Assembly (NCBI GenBank): GCA_965217265.1
Contig: CBDCHP010000011.1
Coordinates: 620,001-684,000, forward strand
Source of the DNA: JAGRGG01 sp965217265
GTDB taxonomy: Bacteria; Pseudomonadota; Alphaproteobacteria; Geminicoccales; Geminicoccaceae
Direction: 5' to 3'
DNA length: 64,000 nt
The notes beneath the pieces were generated by a model. That model made no database searches, was not told the origin of the DNA, and was given only the letters and a program-made list of their open reading frames with translations. A program made the position numbers and the translations under genes. This document shows positions 46,302 to 54,669 of the stretch, in pieces; position 1 is the stretch's first letter; the number at the start of each line of letters is the position of its first letter.

Positions 46302-47793
46302 AATCCCTTGCCTTGCTCAAGCGGTTGAGCAGGAGCGGCAGGAAGAGGACGAGGAGTGCCAGGACCCACAAGATCAGGGTCGCGGGCGTCTCGAACAGGA
46401 TCATCGGGTCGCCGCCGCTGATCGAGAGCGCGCGGCGCAGGTTCTGCTCGAAGATCTCGCCCAGGACCACGCCGAGGATGACGGGGGCGAGCGTCACGTT
46501 GAGCTGGCGCAGGACGAAGCCGAGCACGCCGAGCCCGATCATCAGGTAGAGGTCGAAGGCGTGGCCCGCGACCGAGAACACGCCGATGAAGGTGAGGACC
46601 GCGATCACCGGGATCAGGTAAGCGCGCGGTATGCTGATCAGCTTGGCGAACAGGCCTACCAGTGGCAGGTTGATGAGGATCAGCGCCACGTTGCCGATGT
46701 ACATCGACGCGATCAGCCCCCAGGCGATCTCGGGGCGCTGGGTGAAGAGGAGCGGTCCGGGCTGGATGTTGAACAGGAGGAGCACGCCGAGCAGGATCGC
46801 GGTCGTGCCCGAGCCGGGCACGCCGAGCGTCAGCATCGGCACCATCGCCCCGCCGGCGGAAGCGTTGTTCGCCGCCTCGGGTGCGGCGAGCCCGCGCGGG
46901 TCGCCCTCGCCAAAGCGGCTCGACGCGCCGGCGAGGCGCTTCTCGGCGCCATACGCCACGGCGCTCGCGACCGAGGCGCCCGTGCCGGGCAGGACGCCGA
47001 TGAAAAAGCCGATGATCGAGCAGCGCACGAGGGTCCACTTCAGCGCGAAGACGTCTTTGAAGCCGATCACGGCCCGGCCGAGCTTGGTCGTCTTGATCGC
47101 CTCGCCCGTCGCCTCGTTCAGGAGCGAGAACAGTTCGGAGATGCCGAACAGGCCGATGACGACGACGAGGAAGTCGATGCCGTCGAACAGGTTGGGCGAG
47201 TTGAAGGTGAAGCGGTTGACGCCGGTGCCGGAGTCGACGCCGACCGTCGCAATCATCAAGCCGATGACGGCGCCGATCAGGGTCTTGGGCACGCTCGACC
47301 CCACCATCGCGGCGAGCGTGGCAAACGCGAAGACCATGAGCGCCACGTACTCGGACGGGCCGAACGCGATCGCGAGTTGCGCCAGCAGGGGGCCGACGAG
47401 GCTGAGCATGATGACGGCGAACGTGCCGCCGATGAACGACGCCACGGCCGAGAGCGCCAGCGCCTCCGCCGCCTTGCCCGAGCGCGCCATCGGGTGGCCG
47501 TCGAGCGTCGTCATGACGGCACTCGCGTCGCCCGGCACGTTCAAGAGGATCGAGGAGATCCGCCCGCCGTACTCGGCGCCATAGTAGACCCCGGCCAAGA
47601 GGATCAGCGCCGTCTCGGGCGGCAGGCCCAGCGCGTAGGCGATCGGCATCAAGATCGCGACGCCGTTGATCGGCCCGATGCCGGGCAAGGCGCCGATCAG
47701 CGTGCCGACGAAGCAGCCGCCCAGGACCATCGCCAAGTTCAACGGCGACAGCGCCACGGCGAAGCCCGAGGCAAGGGCGTTCAGCACCTCCAC
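46300..47793 (-). CDS. tctA: Tripartite tricarboxylate transporter large membrane subunit TctA
   Basis: The 497-residue protein has about 11-12 transmembrane helices. The family blocks GTLIGALPGIGPINGVAILMP, GVYYGAEYGGRISSILLNVPG and the second-half GVLPGTGASVASAVAY and PGSGTTAILLGVLL are all present. It forms the membrane channel with TctB and works with the periplasmic TctC to import polycarboxylates with a cation. Confidence 0.95.
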   Translation of the reverse strand: MEVLNALASGFAVALSPLNLAMVLGGCFVGTLIGALPGIGPINGVAILMPIAYALGLPPETALILLAGVYYGAEYGGRISSILLNVPGDASAVMTTLDGHPMARSGKAAEALALSAVASFIGGTFAVIMLSLVGPLLAQLAIAFGPSEYVALMVFAFATLAAMVGSSVPKTLIGAVIGLMIATVGVDSGTGVNRFTFNSPNLFDGIDFLVVVIGLFGISELFSLLNEATGEAIKTTKLGRAVIGFKDVFALKWTLVRCSIIGFFIGVLPGTGASVASAVAYGAEKRLAGASSRFGEGDPRGLAAPEAANNASAGGAMVPMLTLGVPGSGTTAILLGVLLLFNIQPGPLLFTQRPEIAWGLIASMYIGNVALILINLPLVGLFAKLISIPRAYLIPVIAVLTFIGVFSVAGHAFDLYLMIGLGVLGFVLRQLNVTLAPVILGVVLGEIFEQNLRRALSISGGDPMILFETPATLILWVLALLVLFLPLLLNRLSKARD

Positions 47794-47806
47794 GGCGTCA
47801 CACCCT

Positions 47807-48238
47807 TCATCGGAAAACTTCGCCCCAGGGCAGGTTGAGCTGCAAGGCGTCGGTGAACAAGAAGTAGCCGGGCACCGCGACGACCGCCGCGAAAGCGAGT
47901 GCCCGCCAGAGCTTGGCGCCGAGCATCAGGCTGAGGCCGAGGCACAAGGCGAAGGTGGTCAGCATGTAGCCCAAGGACTCGAACAGGACGGCGTAGAGGA
48001 TGAGCGCGCCCAAGAGAAGGGCCGCGCGCAAGAGGCCCCGTCCGCGCGGCCAGTTGGGCTCGGCCGCCGGCCGTAGGAGGATGATGACGGCGCAGACCGC
48101 GGCGACGGCCGCCAGCACGAGCGGCCAGGGCTTCGGCCCCAGCGGCTCGTACTGGAAGGGCACCTCGATGCCCCACGCCAAATAGGCGTAGCCCGCTATG
48201 ACCAGCAGGAGAGCGACGGCGAACAGACGGTCGCTCAT
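47807..48238 (-). CDS. tctB: Tripartite tricarboxylate transporter small membrane subunit TctB
   Basis: The 143-residue protein has four transmembrane helices and the TctB-type arrangement (ALLLVIAGYAYLAWGIEVPF, then LLLGALILYAVLFESLGYML and LGLSLMLGAKLWRALAFA). Its position between tctC and tctA and its length fit. Sequence conservation in this subunit is low, so the call leans on context. Confidence 0.9.
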   Translation of the reverse strand: MSDRLFAVALLLVIAGYAYLAWGIEVPFQYEPLGPKPWPLVLAAVAAVCAVIILLRPAAEPNWPRGRGLLRAALLLGALILYAVLFESLGYMLTTFALCLGLSLMLGAKLWRALAFAAVVAVPGYFLFTDALQLNLPWGEVFR

Positions 48239-48246
48239 CGGGGGTG

Positions 48247-49224
48247 CTACTGGATCAGGCCGGCCTCTTTCGCCAGCTCACGGTAGGAGGCGACCCGCTC
48301 GTTGACCTCGTCGGTCAGTTCCTGCCCGGCGAGGTTCAGCTCGAACAGGCCCTTGTCCTCGCGGATCTTGACGAACTCCTCGGTGCCGTACATCGCCTTG
48401 AAGTGCTCGACCCACCAGTTATAGGCCTCGTCCGACACCTCCGGCCCCATGTAGTAGCCGCGGATGATGGTCCAGTCGATGTCGGCGCCCTGCTCCTTCG
48501 CGGTCGGGAGGTCGGCGTAGGGGGCCGGCAGGCGCTCGGGCGCCAGGACGGCGAGGATGCGCACCTCGCCCGCCTCGATGTGCGGCCCCTGCTCGGAGAT
48601 GTCGCCGGTGTAGACCTGGATGTGGCCCCCCAAGAGGTTGGTGATCGACTCGCCGCCGCCCTCGAAGGCGACGTAGCGCATCTGCCGCGGATCGACGCCG
48701 GCCGCTTGCATCAGCAAGGCCGCCTTCATCCAGTCCTGGCTGCCGATCGTGCCGCCGGCGCCGACGACGATGCCCTGCGGGTCCTCCTTCAGCGCGTCCA
48801 TCAATGCCGAGAGGTCCTGCCAAGGGGCGTCGGCCTTGACGACGATGGCGCCGTAGTCGCTGCCGGCGCTCGCGAGCCAGCGCGCCTTGCTCTCGTCATA
48901 GGCGCCGAACTTGTTCTGCGCCAAGTTGAGCAAGGAGCCGCCCGAGAAGGCGACGATCGTGTTGCCGTCGTCGGCGCGCGTCGTATTCATGTAGTTGTAG
49001 GCGACGGCGCCGATACCGCCCGGCATGAAGGTGACGCGCATCGGCTGGTCGATCTGCCCGGTCTTCTGCAGCGCCTCGGCCGCGATGCGGCAGGTGAGGT
49101 CGAAGCCGCCGCCGGGCTGGGCCGGCGCGACGCACTCGGGGCTGTCGGGGCTGAAGTCCTGCGCCGAGGCGGCGGCGGTGCCGAGGGCAAGGATGGCGCC
49201 CGTGACGACGAATAGGTGATGCAT
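48247..49224 (-). CDS. tctC: Tripartite tricarboxylate transporter periplasmic binding protein TctC
   Basis: The 325-residue protein has a signal peptide (MHHLFVVTGAILALGTAAASA) and a bug-type binding domain: CVAPAQPGGGFDLTCR near residue 30, MPGGIGAVAYNYM, GAGGTIGSQDW near 155 and FEGGGESITNLLGGH near 190. It captures the substrate and passes it to TctAB. The divergent neighbour beyond the VOC gene is D(-)-tartrate dehydratase, so a C4 hydroxy-dicarboxylate such as tartrate is a plausible ligand (inference). Confidence 0.94.
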   Translation of the reverse strand: MHHLFVVTGAILALGTAAASAQDFSPDSPECVAPAQPGGGFDLTCRIAAEALQKTGQIDQPMRVTFMPGGIGAVAYNYMNTTRADDGNTIVAFSGGSLLNLAQNKFGAYDESKARWLASAGSDYGAIVVKADAPWQDLSALMDALKEDPQGIVVGAGGTIGSQDWMKAALLMQAAGVDPRQMRYVAFEGGGESITNLLGGHIQVYTGDISEQGPHIEAGEVRILAVLAPERLPAPYADLPTAKEQGADIDWTIIRGYYMGPEVSDEAYNWWVEHFKAMYGTEEFVKIREDKGLFELNLAGQELTDEVNERVASYRELAKEAGLIQ

Positions 49225-49305
49225 GGAAGATGCTTTCCCTGACGTAGGCTTTTCGTTGTCCCACCCCTAGCGTAGCGACATGCGCCTGTCACTGCCCCCG
49301 TTGCT

Positions 49306-49743
49306 TCAAGCGTCCTTCGCCTCCAGGGCACGCGCCTGGACCTGCACCTCGTCCCAGAACGCCGCCTCGATCTTGTGGCCGTCGGGGTCGCGGACGAAGC
49401 AGCCGTAGTAGGGGTCGCCGTAGTCCGGCCGGGGTCCAGGCGTGCCCTCGTCCGCGGCGCCGGCCTTGATCGCCGCCGCGTGGAAGGCGTCGACGGCCGC
49501 GCGCGAGGCGGCGGCAAAGCCGACGTGCGCGCCGTTGCCGACCGTGGCCGGCCCGCCGTCGATCGGGACTTGGATCCAAAACTCGGGGTAGGCGCGGCCG
49601 TAGGCCTTGGCGCCCTCGTGGCGCATGACCGCCTCGATCCCGAGCGCGGGCAGCACGGCGTCGTAGAACGCCTCGGCGCGGGCAAAGTCGTTGGTGCCGA
49701 GCGAGACGTGGCTCAGGATGCTGTCGGGCACGTTCGTGGCCAT
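49306..49743 (-). CDS. VOC-family (glyoxalase/dioxygenase superfamily) protein
   Basis: The 145-residue protein with one VOC module starts SHVSLGTNDFARAEAFYDAV, with a C-terminal YYGCFVRDPDGHKIEAAFWD. It is close to the PF00903 group annotated as lactoylglutathione lyase-like. Metal ligands His (SHVSLG) and Glu (KIEAAFW) are in place. Substrate unknown. It lies 81 bases upstream of tctC on the same strand. Confidence 0.88.
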   Translation of the reverse strand: MATNVPDSILSHVSLGTNDFARAEAFYDAVLPALGIEAVMRHEGAKAYGRAYPEFWIQVPIDGGPATVGNGAHVGFAAASRAAVDAFHAAAIKAGAADEGTPGPRPDYGDPYYGCFVRDPDGHKIEAAFWDEVQVQARALEAKDA

Positions 49744-49854
49744 TGGTATTCCTCCCCTTCATGCGCCGCTTTGCGCTAACCGTCTAGCAAGCCTGCCGGC
49801 CACCTGTACAGCGGGGCTCTGGAACGAGGCAACGTCAACGCGAGGAGAGAGCTT

Positions 49855-51024
49855 ATGCAGATCGTCGACATCTGCGAGGCCGTCGTACCGATCGCCTCCC
49901 CGATCCGCAACGCCTACATCGACTTCGCCAAAATGACGGCGAGCGTGGTGGCGCTCGTCACCGACGTGGTGCGCGGGGGTAAACCCGTCGTCGGCTACGG
50001 CTTCAACTCGAACGGCCGCTACGCCGCGTCCGGGCTGCTCAACGAGCGCTTCCTGCCGCGCCTGCGCGAAGCGTCGCCGGGATCGCTCCTGACCGATGCC
50101 GGCGACAATCTCGACCCGCACCGCGTCTGGGCGACGCTGATGGCGAACGAGAAGCCCGGCGGGCACGGCGAGCGCTCGGTCGCAGTCGGCGTCGTCGACA
50201 TGGCGTTCTGGGACGTCGTCGCCAAGATCGAGGGCGTGCCGCTCTACGCCCACTTGGCGCGGAACTACGGCGACGGGGCGTTCGATCCGCGCGTCTTCGT
50301 CTACGCCGCCGGCGGCTACTACGACCCGGACAAGGACCTGCGCCGGCTTCAAGACGAGATGCGGGGCTACCTCGATCGCGGCTACACGGTGGTCAAGATG
50401 AAGATCGGCGGGGCGGACCTGGACGAGGACCTGCGCCGCGTCGAGGCGGTGCTCGAAGTCGTCGGCGACGGGAGATGCCTCGCGGTCGACGCCAACGGCC
50501 GCTTCGACCTCGACACCGCGATCGCCTACGCGAGGGCGCTGCGGCCCTACGACCTGTTCTGGTACGAGGAGGCCGGCGACCCGCTCGACTACGCGCTCCA
50601 GGCCGAACTGGCGCAGCACTACGACAGGCCGATGGCGACCGGCGAGAACCTGTTCTCGCACCAGGACGCGCGCAACCTGCTGCGCTACGGCGGGCTTCGG
50701 CCGGACCGCGACTGGCTCCAGTTCGACTGCGCCCTCAGCTACGGCCTCGTCGAGTACCTGCGCACCCTCGACCTCCTATCCGAATACGGCTTCACCACCC
50801 GCAACTGCATCCCCCACGGCGGGCACCAGCTCTCGCTCAACATCGCCGCCGGGCTGCGCTTAGGGGGCAACGAGTCCTATCCCGACGTCTTCGCCCCTTT
50901 CGGCGGCTTCGCCGACAACATCACCGTCGAGGACGGCCACGTCGGCCTGCCCGACGCGCCCGGCATCGGCTTCGAGCGGAAGTCGGCTTTGATCGCGACG
51001 CTCAGGCAAGCGACCGGGACTTGA
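49855..51024 (+). CDS. tarD: D(-)-tartrate dehydratase (enolase superfamily)
   Basis: The 389-residue protein matches what I remember of Bradyrhizobium japonicum TarD nearly throughout: SPIRNAYIDFAKMT, GYGFNSNGRY, NEKPGGHGERSVAVG, FVYAAGGYY, VVKMKIGG and TGENLFSHQDARNLLRYGG. Predicted catalytic residues are K183 in KMKIGG and H321 in IPHGGHQ; metal ligands are D212, E238/E239 and E264. It dehydrates D-tartrate to oxaloacetate. It is divergent from VOC-tctCBA, which would supply the substrate. The ATG is preceded by GAGGAGAG. Confidence 0.93.
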   Translation: MQIVDICEAVVPIASPIRNAYIDFAKMTASVVALVTDVVRGGKPVVGYGFNSNGRYAASGLLNERFLPRLREASPGSLLTDAGDNLDPHRVWATLMANEKPGGHGERSVAVGVVDMAFWDVVAKIEGVPLYAHLARNYGDGAFDPRVFVYAAGGYYDPDKDLRRLQDEMRGYLDRGYTVVKMKIGGADLDEDLRRVEAVLEVVGDGRCLAVDANGRFDLDTAIAYARALRPYDLFWYEEAGDPLDYALQAELAQHYDRPMATGENLFSHQDARNLLRYGGLRPDRDWLQFDCALSYGLVEYLRTLDLLSEYGFTTRNCIPHGGHQLSLNIAAGLRLGGNESYPDVFAPFGGFADNITVEDGHVGLPDAPGIGFERKSALIATLRQATGT

Positions 51025-51107
51025 CTTAAAGTCATGAATGTTAATGCCAGCGAACCCCTCGTGGGTGTCCACGTACAATGCTTGACTGGTGAAGCAAAAA
51101 GATCAGT

Positions 51108-51317
51108 TCAGTAGCCCTTAGATGTTCTAATCTTGCGCTCAGGATGACGTCCAATGCGATGCATTAGCGGTAGCTCATACTTGCTGTTGCTATCCAAACC
51201 ACGGGCGCGGAGATCATCACGAACCGCCATTAGATCGCGAAGCTGCTTCCGGAACTCCTGTGGGCGCTGCTGTGCCTTTGCCATCTCCCCTTCAAGGCGC
51301 TCGACGATACTAGTCAC
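51108..51317 (-). CDS. Small hypothetical protein, coiled coil
   Basis: The 69-residue protein has a heptad-like, charged N-terminal half (VERLEGEMAKAQQRPQEFRK) and a basic C-terminal tail. I do not recognise a family. It is the third gene of a lower-GC minus-strand cassette with the protease-like gene (13 bases upstream) and the 88-residue gene. Confidence 0.6.
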   Translation of the reverse strand: MTSIVERLEGEMAKAQQRPQEFRKQLRDLMAVRDDLRARGLDSNSKYELPLMHRIGRHPERKIRTSKGY

Positions 51318-51330
51318 GCTCGTTCTCCCT

Positions 51331-52211
51331 CTACATGACGTGCCTGTTGTGGATATAAGCTTGGTAGCCTTGGCGCATAAGGTAATCGGTCAAAGTGTCG
51401 CTGTACTGCCGTATGTGAAAACGAAGTTCATGATCCTCCCCATAATCATCAATTTTTAGACGCACAAAATTCACAAGGGTGCTCATACTGATAAGCCTGC
51501 CGTGGGAGTGCCAGTGGCTATTGTTAGATAATAAAGTTGCTATTTCGTTAGCACGCGCCTCTTTTTGTTCTAAGGTAACGGGCTCTCCAGGTCGTGTAGT
51601 TTGATGCTCAGTCCAATCCTTGAATTTGTATTTTACAAGCCAATCCGTGAGAAGGCGGATAGAAAGCTCTCGCGCCTGCTCGTAAAATCTTAGCATCGCC
51701 AAATCCATCTTTTCTAACATCATATACTCTGCAGGTGTTAAAGAGTTATCGCGTGATTTATCAATAAGCTCGCTCACTTTATCCAAGTATCCCAAAGCGG
51801 GAACAAGCTGTTTATCTTCTTTATCTGGGACTTGAGGATCTATAGGACCTAGCGAAGAAGAATAATCCATATATATTTTGTCACCAGACATGCAGAATAT
51901 TGTACCTGCAGACATCGCAAGGCGGGGAACGATAAAGCATACCGTTTTATAATGGTAGCGTATCATTTCCGCAAGTTTTTCAACAACTTCAGCTTGACTA
52001 CCCGGAGTTGTTAAGCAAATGCCGATAGCATCTCTCTTGCCAGGACGATCAGCCAGCCTTTCAAGTGTACCTCTAAAAAAGGAAGTGATGCCGTGCCTTA
52101 TTTCACCATAGTAATATAGTAAATCACATTCTAACCTATTTCTATTTCTTGTTCTGCTTTATTTACCATTTCCATGATGACTTGATCTAGCTGAGGTAGA
52201 TTAATCGCCAT
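51331..52211 (-). pseudogene. SDH/ClpP-like serine protease gene with an apparent frameshift
   Basis: The main frame (51331-51966, or open back to 52158) has TTPGSQAEVVEKLAEMIRY, then VPRLAMSAGTIFCMSGDKIY and SSLGPIDPQVP, the hallmark of the serine dehydrogenase proteinase (SDH_sah) group of ClpP/SppA-fold proteins; the nucleophile is the Ser of MSAGT. The natural N-terminus appears in another frame: ATG at 52211 reads MAINLPQLDQVIMEMVNKAE and then hits TAG at 52133-52131. A shift of one base within 52158-52134 would join them into about 290 residues. No classic slippery heptamer is seen, so it is probably a disrupted gene or a sequencing error. A truncated 211-residue product from 51966 is possible. 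Confidence 0.7.
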
Positions 52212-52467
52212 CTTTCTTCCACCTGGATAATGCTGCCGCCCGCGCAATCTCCTTACGCCGTTCCGGCGTCATGCTCGCTGCGCGTGCCTTTCCACCTTTC
52301 AACCCGCCCCGCCGTCCCAAAGATACAGCAGCCGGATCTTTGCCATATTTCGCGCGCGAATCACTATCCGGCCATTCTCCGGATGCAATATCAACAATCG
52401 CCTTTGCAAGCTGGCTTGCCTCGCGCGGGCGCTTAGGTCTGCTTAAGCGATCAACCATAAACGTCAC
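52201..52467 (-). CDS. Small basic protein, KGGKARA-type
   Basis: The 88-residue protein has PREASQLAKAIVDIASGE in the first half and GKDPAAVSLGRRGGLKGGKARAASMTPERRKEIARAAALSRW in the second (quoted here in part: GLKGGKARAA, ERRKEIARAA). Similar small proteins recur in bacterial genomes, sometimes mis-annotated as histone-like; a nucleic-acid binding role is plausible but unproven. Its stop overlaps the predicted start of the protease gene by 11 bases, so the two are translationally coupled. Confidence 0.7.
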   Translation of the reverse strand: MTFMVDRLSRPKRPREASQLAKAIVDIASGEWPDSDSRAKYGKDPAAVSLGRRGGLKGGKARAASMTPERRKEIARAAALSRWKKDGD

Positions 52468-52616
52468 CTAGCAGTATACCAGATCAATGACAATTTTCTA
52501 GGAAAATATACCTGTGAATTAAAATGACTTGTTGCTCAGCCGCCGAAAGCCGTTGCCGAACGGGTGCCGCGTACCGATCTTGAGCATTGGGAAGGTTGTT
52601 AACGGGAGGGTTCGAG

Positions 52617-53144
52617 ATGGCCGGAAAGCAAGACAGCAGCCGCATCGCCTACCAGCGCCCGCAGCCGATGGGCATGGTGTCCGACGTGTTTCTGGGCGGT
52701 GCCCTCGACCTTCGCGCCGACGACCCGATGTGGGTGCCGCAGGCGCCCGACGTCTGGTTCAAACCGCTCGTCCTCTCGGTGAGCCAGGGCTTCTACGTCA
52801 ACCTGTTGCGGGTGCGCCGCGCCGGCGTCTTGTCGCGCCACCGGCACTCCGGCCCCGTCCACGCCTTCACCCTGCGCGGCTCTTGGCACTACCTGGAGCA
52901 CGACTGGGTGGCGCGCGAGGGCGACTACGCCTTCGAGCCGCCCGGCGAGACGCACACGCTCGTCGTGCCCGAGGGGGTCGAGGAGATGATCACCCTCTTC
53001 CACGTCACCGGCGGCTACGTTTACGTCGATCCGCACGGCGAGGCGCTGGGCTACGAGGACGTGTTCACCAAGCTCGACAACGCGCTGCAGCACGTCGAGG
53101 CCAGCGGCCTCGGCCGGACCGCGCTCGACCGCATCGTGCGCTGA
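52617..53144 (+). CDS. 2,4'-dihydroxyacetophenone dioxygenase-like cupin
   Basis: The 175-residue cupin has WVPQAPDVWFKPLVLSVSQG at the front, VLSRHRHSGPVHAFTLRGSW (metal-binding motif 1), PPGETHTLVVP (motif 2 His) and GYEDVFTKLD near the C-terminus. This pattern is that of the DAD family, non-haem iron enzymes that cleave C-C bonds of hydroxyacetophenones. The true substrate is uncertain. GGGAGGG lies before the ATG at 52617. It is convergent with the catabolic operon at 53163-60405, with an 18-base gap. Confidence 0.83.
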   Translation: MAGKQDSSRIAYQRPQPMGMVSDVFLGGALDLRADDPMWVPQAPDVWFKPLVLSVSQGFYVNLLRVRRAGVLSRHRHSGPVHAFTLRGSWHYLEHDWVAREGDYAFEPPGETHTLVVPEGVEEMITLFHVTGGYVYVDPHGEALGYEDVFTKLDNALQHVEASGLGRTALDRIVR

Positions 53145-53162
53145 GGACCCGCCGCGCGGGCT

Positions 53163-53948
53163 TCAGGTCATGTAGAGGCCGCCGGCGACGTCGATCGTCT
53201 GGCCGGTGACGAAGCTCGCCTCGTCCGAAGTCAGGTAGAGGGCGAGGTCGGCGACCTCGTCGGCGTGCCCCAAGCGCGCCATCGGCGTCAGGCGCACCTG
53301 CTCGTCGTTGACCGCCCGCCCCACCGCCAGCACCATCGGCGTCTCGATCCGGCCGGGCGCGATCGCGTTGACGCGCACGTTGAAGGGGCCGAGTTCGGCC
53401 GCCGCGTGCTTGGTCAGGCCGATCAAGGCCGCCTTGGTCGCGGCGTAGTGCGCCGCCACGATCGGCGAGTAGGTCCGCCCGGCGACCGAGGACATGTTGA
53501 CGATGGCGCCGAACTCGGCCGCGCGCATGGCGGGCGCGAGCAGGCGGATCGCGTTGAAGCAGCCGTTCAGGTTGACGCCGACGACGCGCCGCCACTCCTC
53601 GGGTTCCATCGCCCAGATCGGCGCCGGGCGCCCGTCGTGCTTGGGCGAGATGCCGGCGTTGTTGACGAGGGTGTCGAAGGGTCGGCCGAGCGCTGCCCGC
53701 AGCGTCTCGACCGCCGCTTCCAGTTGCGCGTAATCGGCGACGTCGGAAGCAACGGCCGCGGCATCGCCGCCGTCGTCGCGGATGGCCTCGGCGACGCCTT
53801 CGGCCAGGGCCGCGTCGACGTCGAGCACGCCCACGGCGCCCCCGCGCCGGCCGAACGCCGCCGCGATCGCGGCCCCGATGCCGCGCCCGGCGCCGGTGAC
53901 GAGCACCGCGCGCCCGGCGTGGCTCGGCCGTCGCTCAAGGTCGTCCAT
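53163..53948 (-). CDS. Short-chain dehydrogenase/reductase
   Basis: The 261-residue classical SDR has the NAD(P) motif VTGAGRGIGAAIA (near residue 19), NNAGISPKH, catalytic Ser in VNMSSVAGRTY, YxxxK in YAATKAALIGL and PGRIETPM. The acidic DVDAAL after beta-2 suggests NAD rather than NADP. It is the last gene of the Liv-type operon; gap to livF is 16 bases. It resembles 3-oxoacyl-reductase or alcohol dehydrogenase-type enzymes. Confidence 0.9.
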   Translation of the reverse strand: MDDLERRPSHAGRAVLVTGAGRGIGAAIAAAFGRRGGAVGVLDVDAALAEGVAEAIRDDGGDAAAVASDVADYAQLEAAVETLRAALGRPFDTLVNNAGISPKHDGRPAPIWAMEPEEWRRVVGVNLNGCFNAIRLLAPAMRAAEFGAIVNMSSVAGRTYSPIVAAHYAATKAALIGLTKHAAAELGPFNVRVNAIAPGRIETPMVLAVGRAVNDEQVRLTPMARLGHADEVADLALYLTSDEASFVTGQTIDVAGGLYMT

Positions 53949-53964
53949 TGCCGTCTCCTCGTTC

Positions 53965-54669
53965 TCAAATGCCCAAGTAGGCCCGGCGCACGTGGTCGTT
54001 GCCGAGCAGGGCTTGGCCGGTGTCGCTCATCACGATCCGGCCGTTCTCCAGGACGTAGCCACGATCGGCGAGTTTCAGGGTGTGGAACACGTTCTGCTCG
54101 ACGATCAGCACCGTCGTGCCGGAGCGCACGATCCGGTCGACGACGTCGAACACCTGCTTGACGATGATCGGGGCGAGCCCGAGCGACGGCTCGTCGAACA
54201 TCAACAGGCTCGGGCGCGCCATCAGCCCGCGGGCGATCGCCACCATCTGCTGCTCGCCGCCCGAGAGCGAGCCCGCCATCTGGTCGAGGCGCTCGCGCAC
54301 CCGCGGGAACAGGTCGAGCACCTCCGCCAGCGTCTCGCCCGCCCGGCCGCGCGCGTGGGGCGTGAAGGCGCCCATCCGCAGATTGTCGCGCACGCTCATC
54401 AGCGGGAAGAGCTGGCGCCCCTCGGGGATCAAGGTGATGCCGCGGGCGACGATGGCGTGCGGCTTCAGGCCACCGATGGCGTCATCCTCGAACGCGATCC
54501 GGCCGCGCTTCGGCCGGACGAGGCCGGCGATCGTGCGGAGCAGCGTCGTCTTGCCGGCGCCGTTGGCGCCGACGACGGTGACGACCTCGCCCTCGCCGAC
54601 CTCGATCGAGACGCCCTGCAGGATCGTCGTCTCGCCGTAGCCGGCCTCGACGTCGTCAAGCCGGAGCAT
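53965..54669 (-). CDS. livF: Branched-chain amino acid-type ABC transporter ATPase LivF
   Basis: The 234-residue ATPase has Walker A GANGAGKTT (near residue 34), signature LSGGEQQMVAIARGL and Walker B LLMFDEPSLGLAP. It pairs with the LivG domain of the upstream fusion. The start overlaps the upstream gene's stop by 14 bases. Confidence 0.95.
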   Translation of the reverse strand: MLRLDDVEAGYGETTILQGVSIEVGEGEVVTVVGANGAGKTTLLRTIAGLVRPKRGRIAFEDDAIGGLKPHAIVARGITLIPEGRQLFPLMSVRDNLRMGAFTPHARGRAGETLAEVLDLFPRVRERLDQMAGSLSGGEQQMVAIARGLMARPSLLMFDEPSLGLAPIIVKQVFDVVDRIVRSGTTVLIVEQNVFHTLKLADRGYVLENGRIVMSDTGQALLGNDHVRRAYLGI

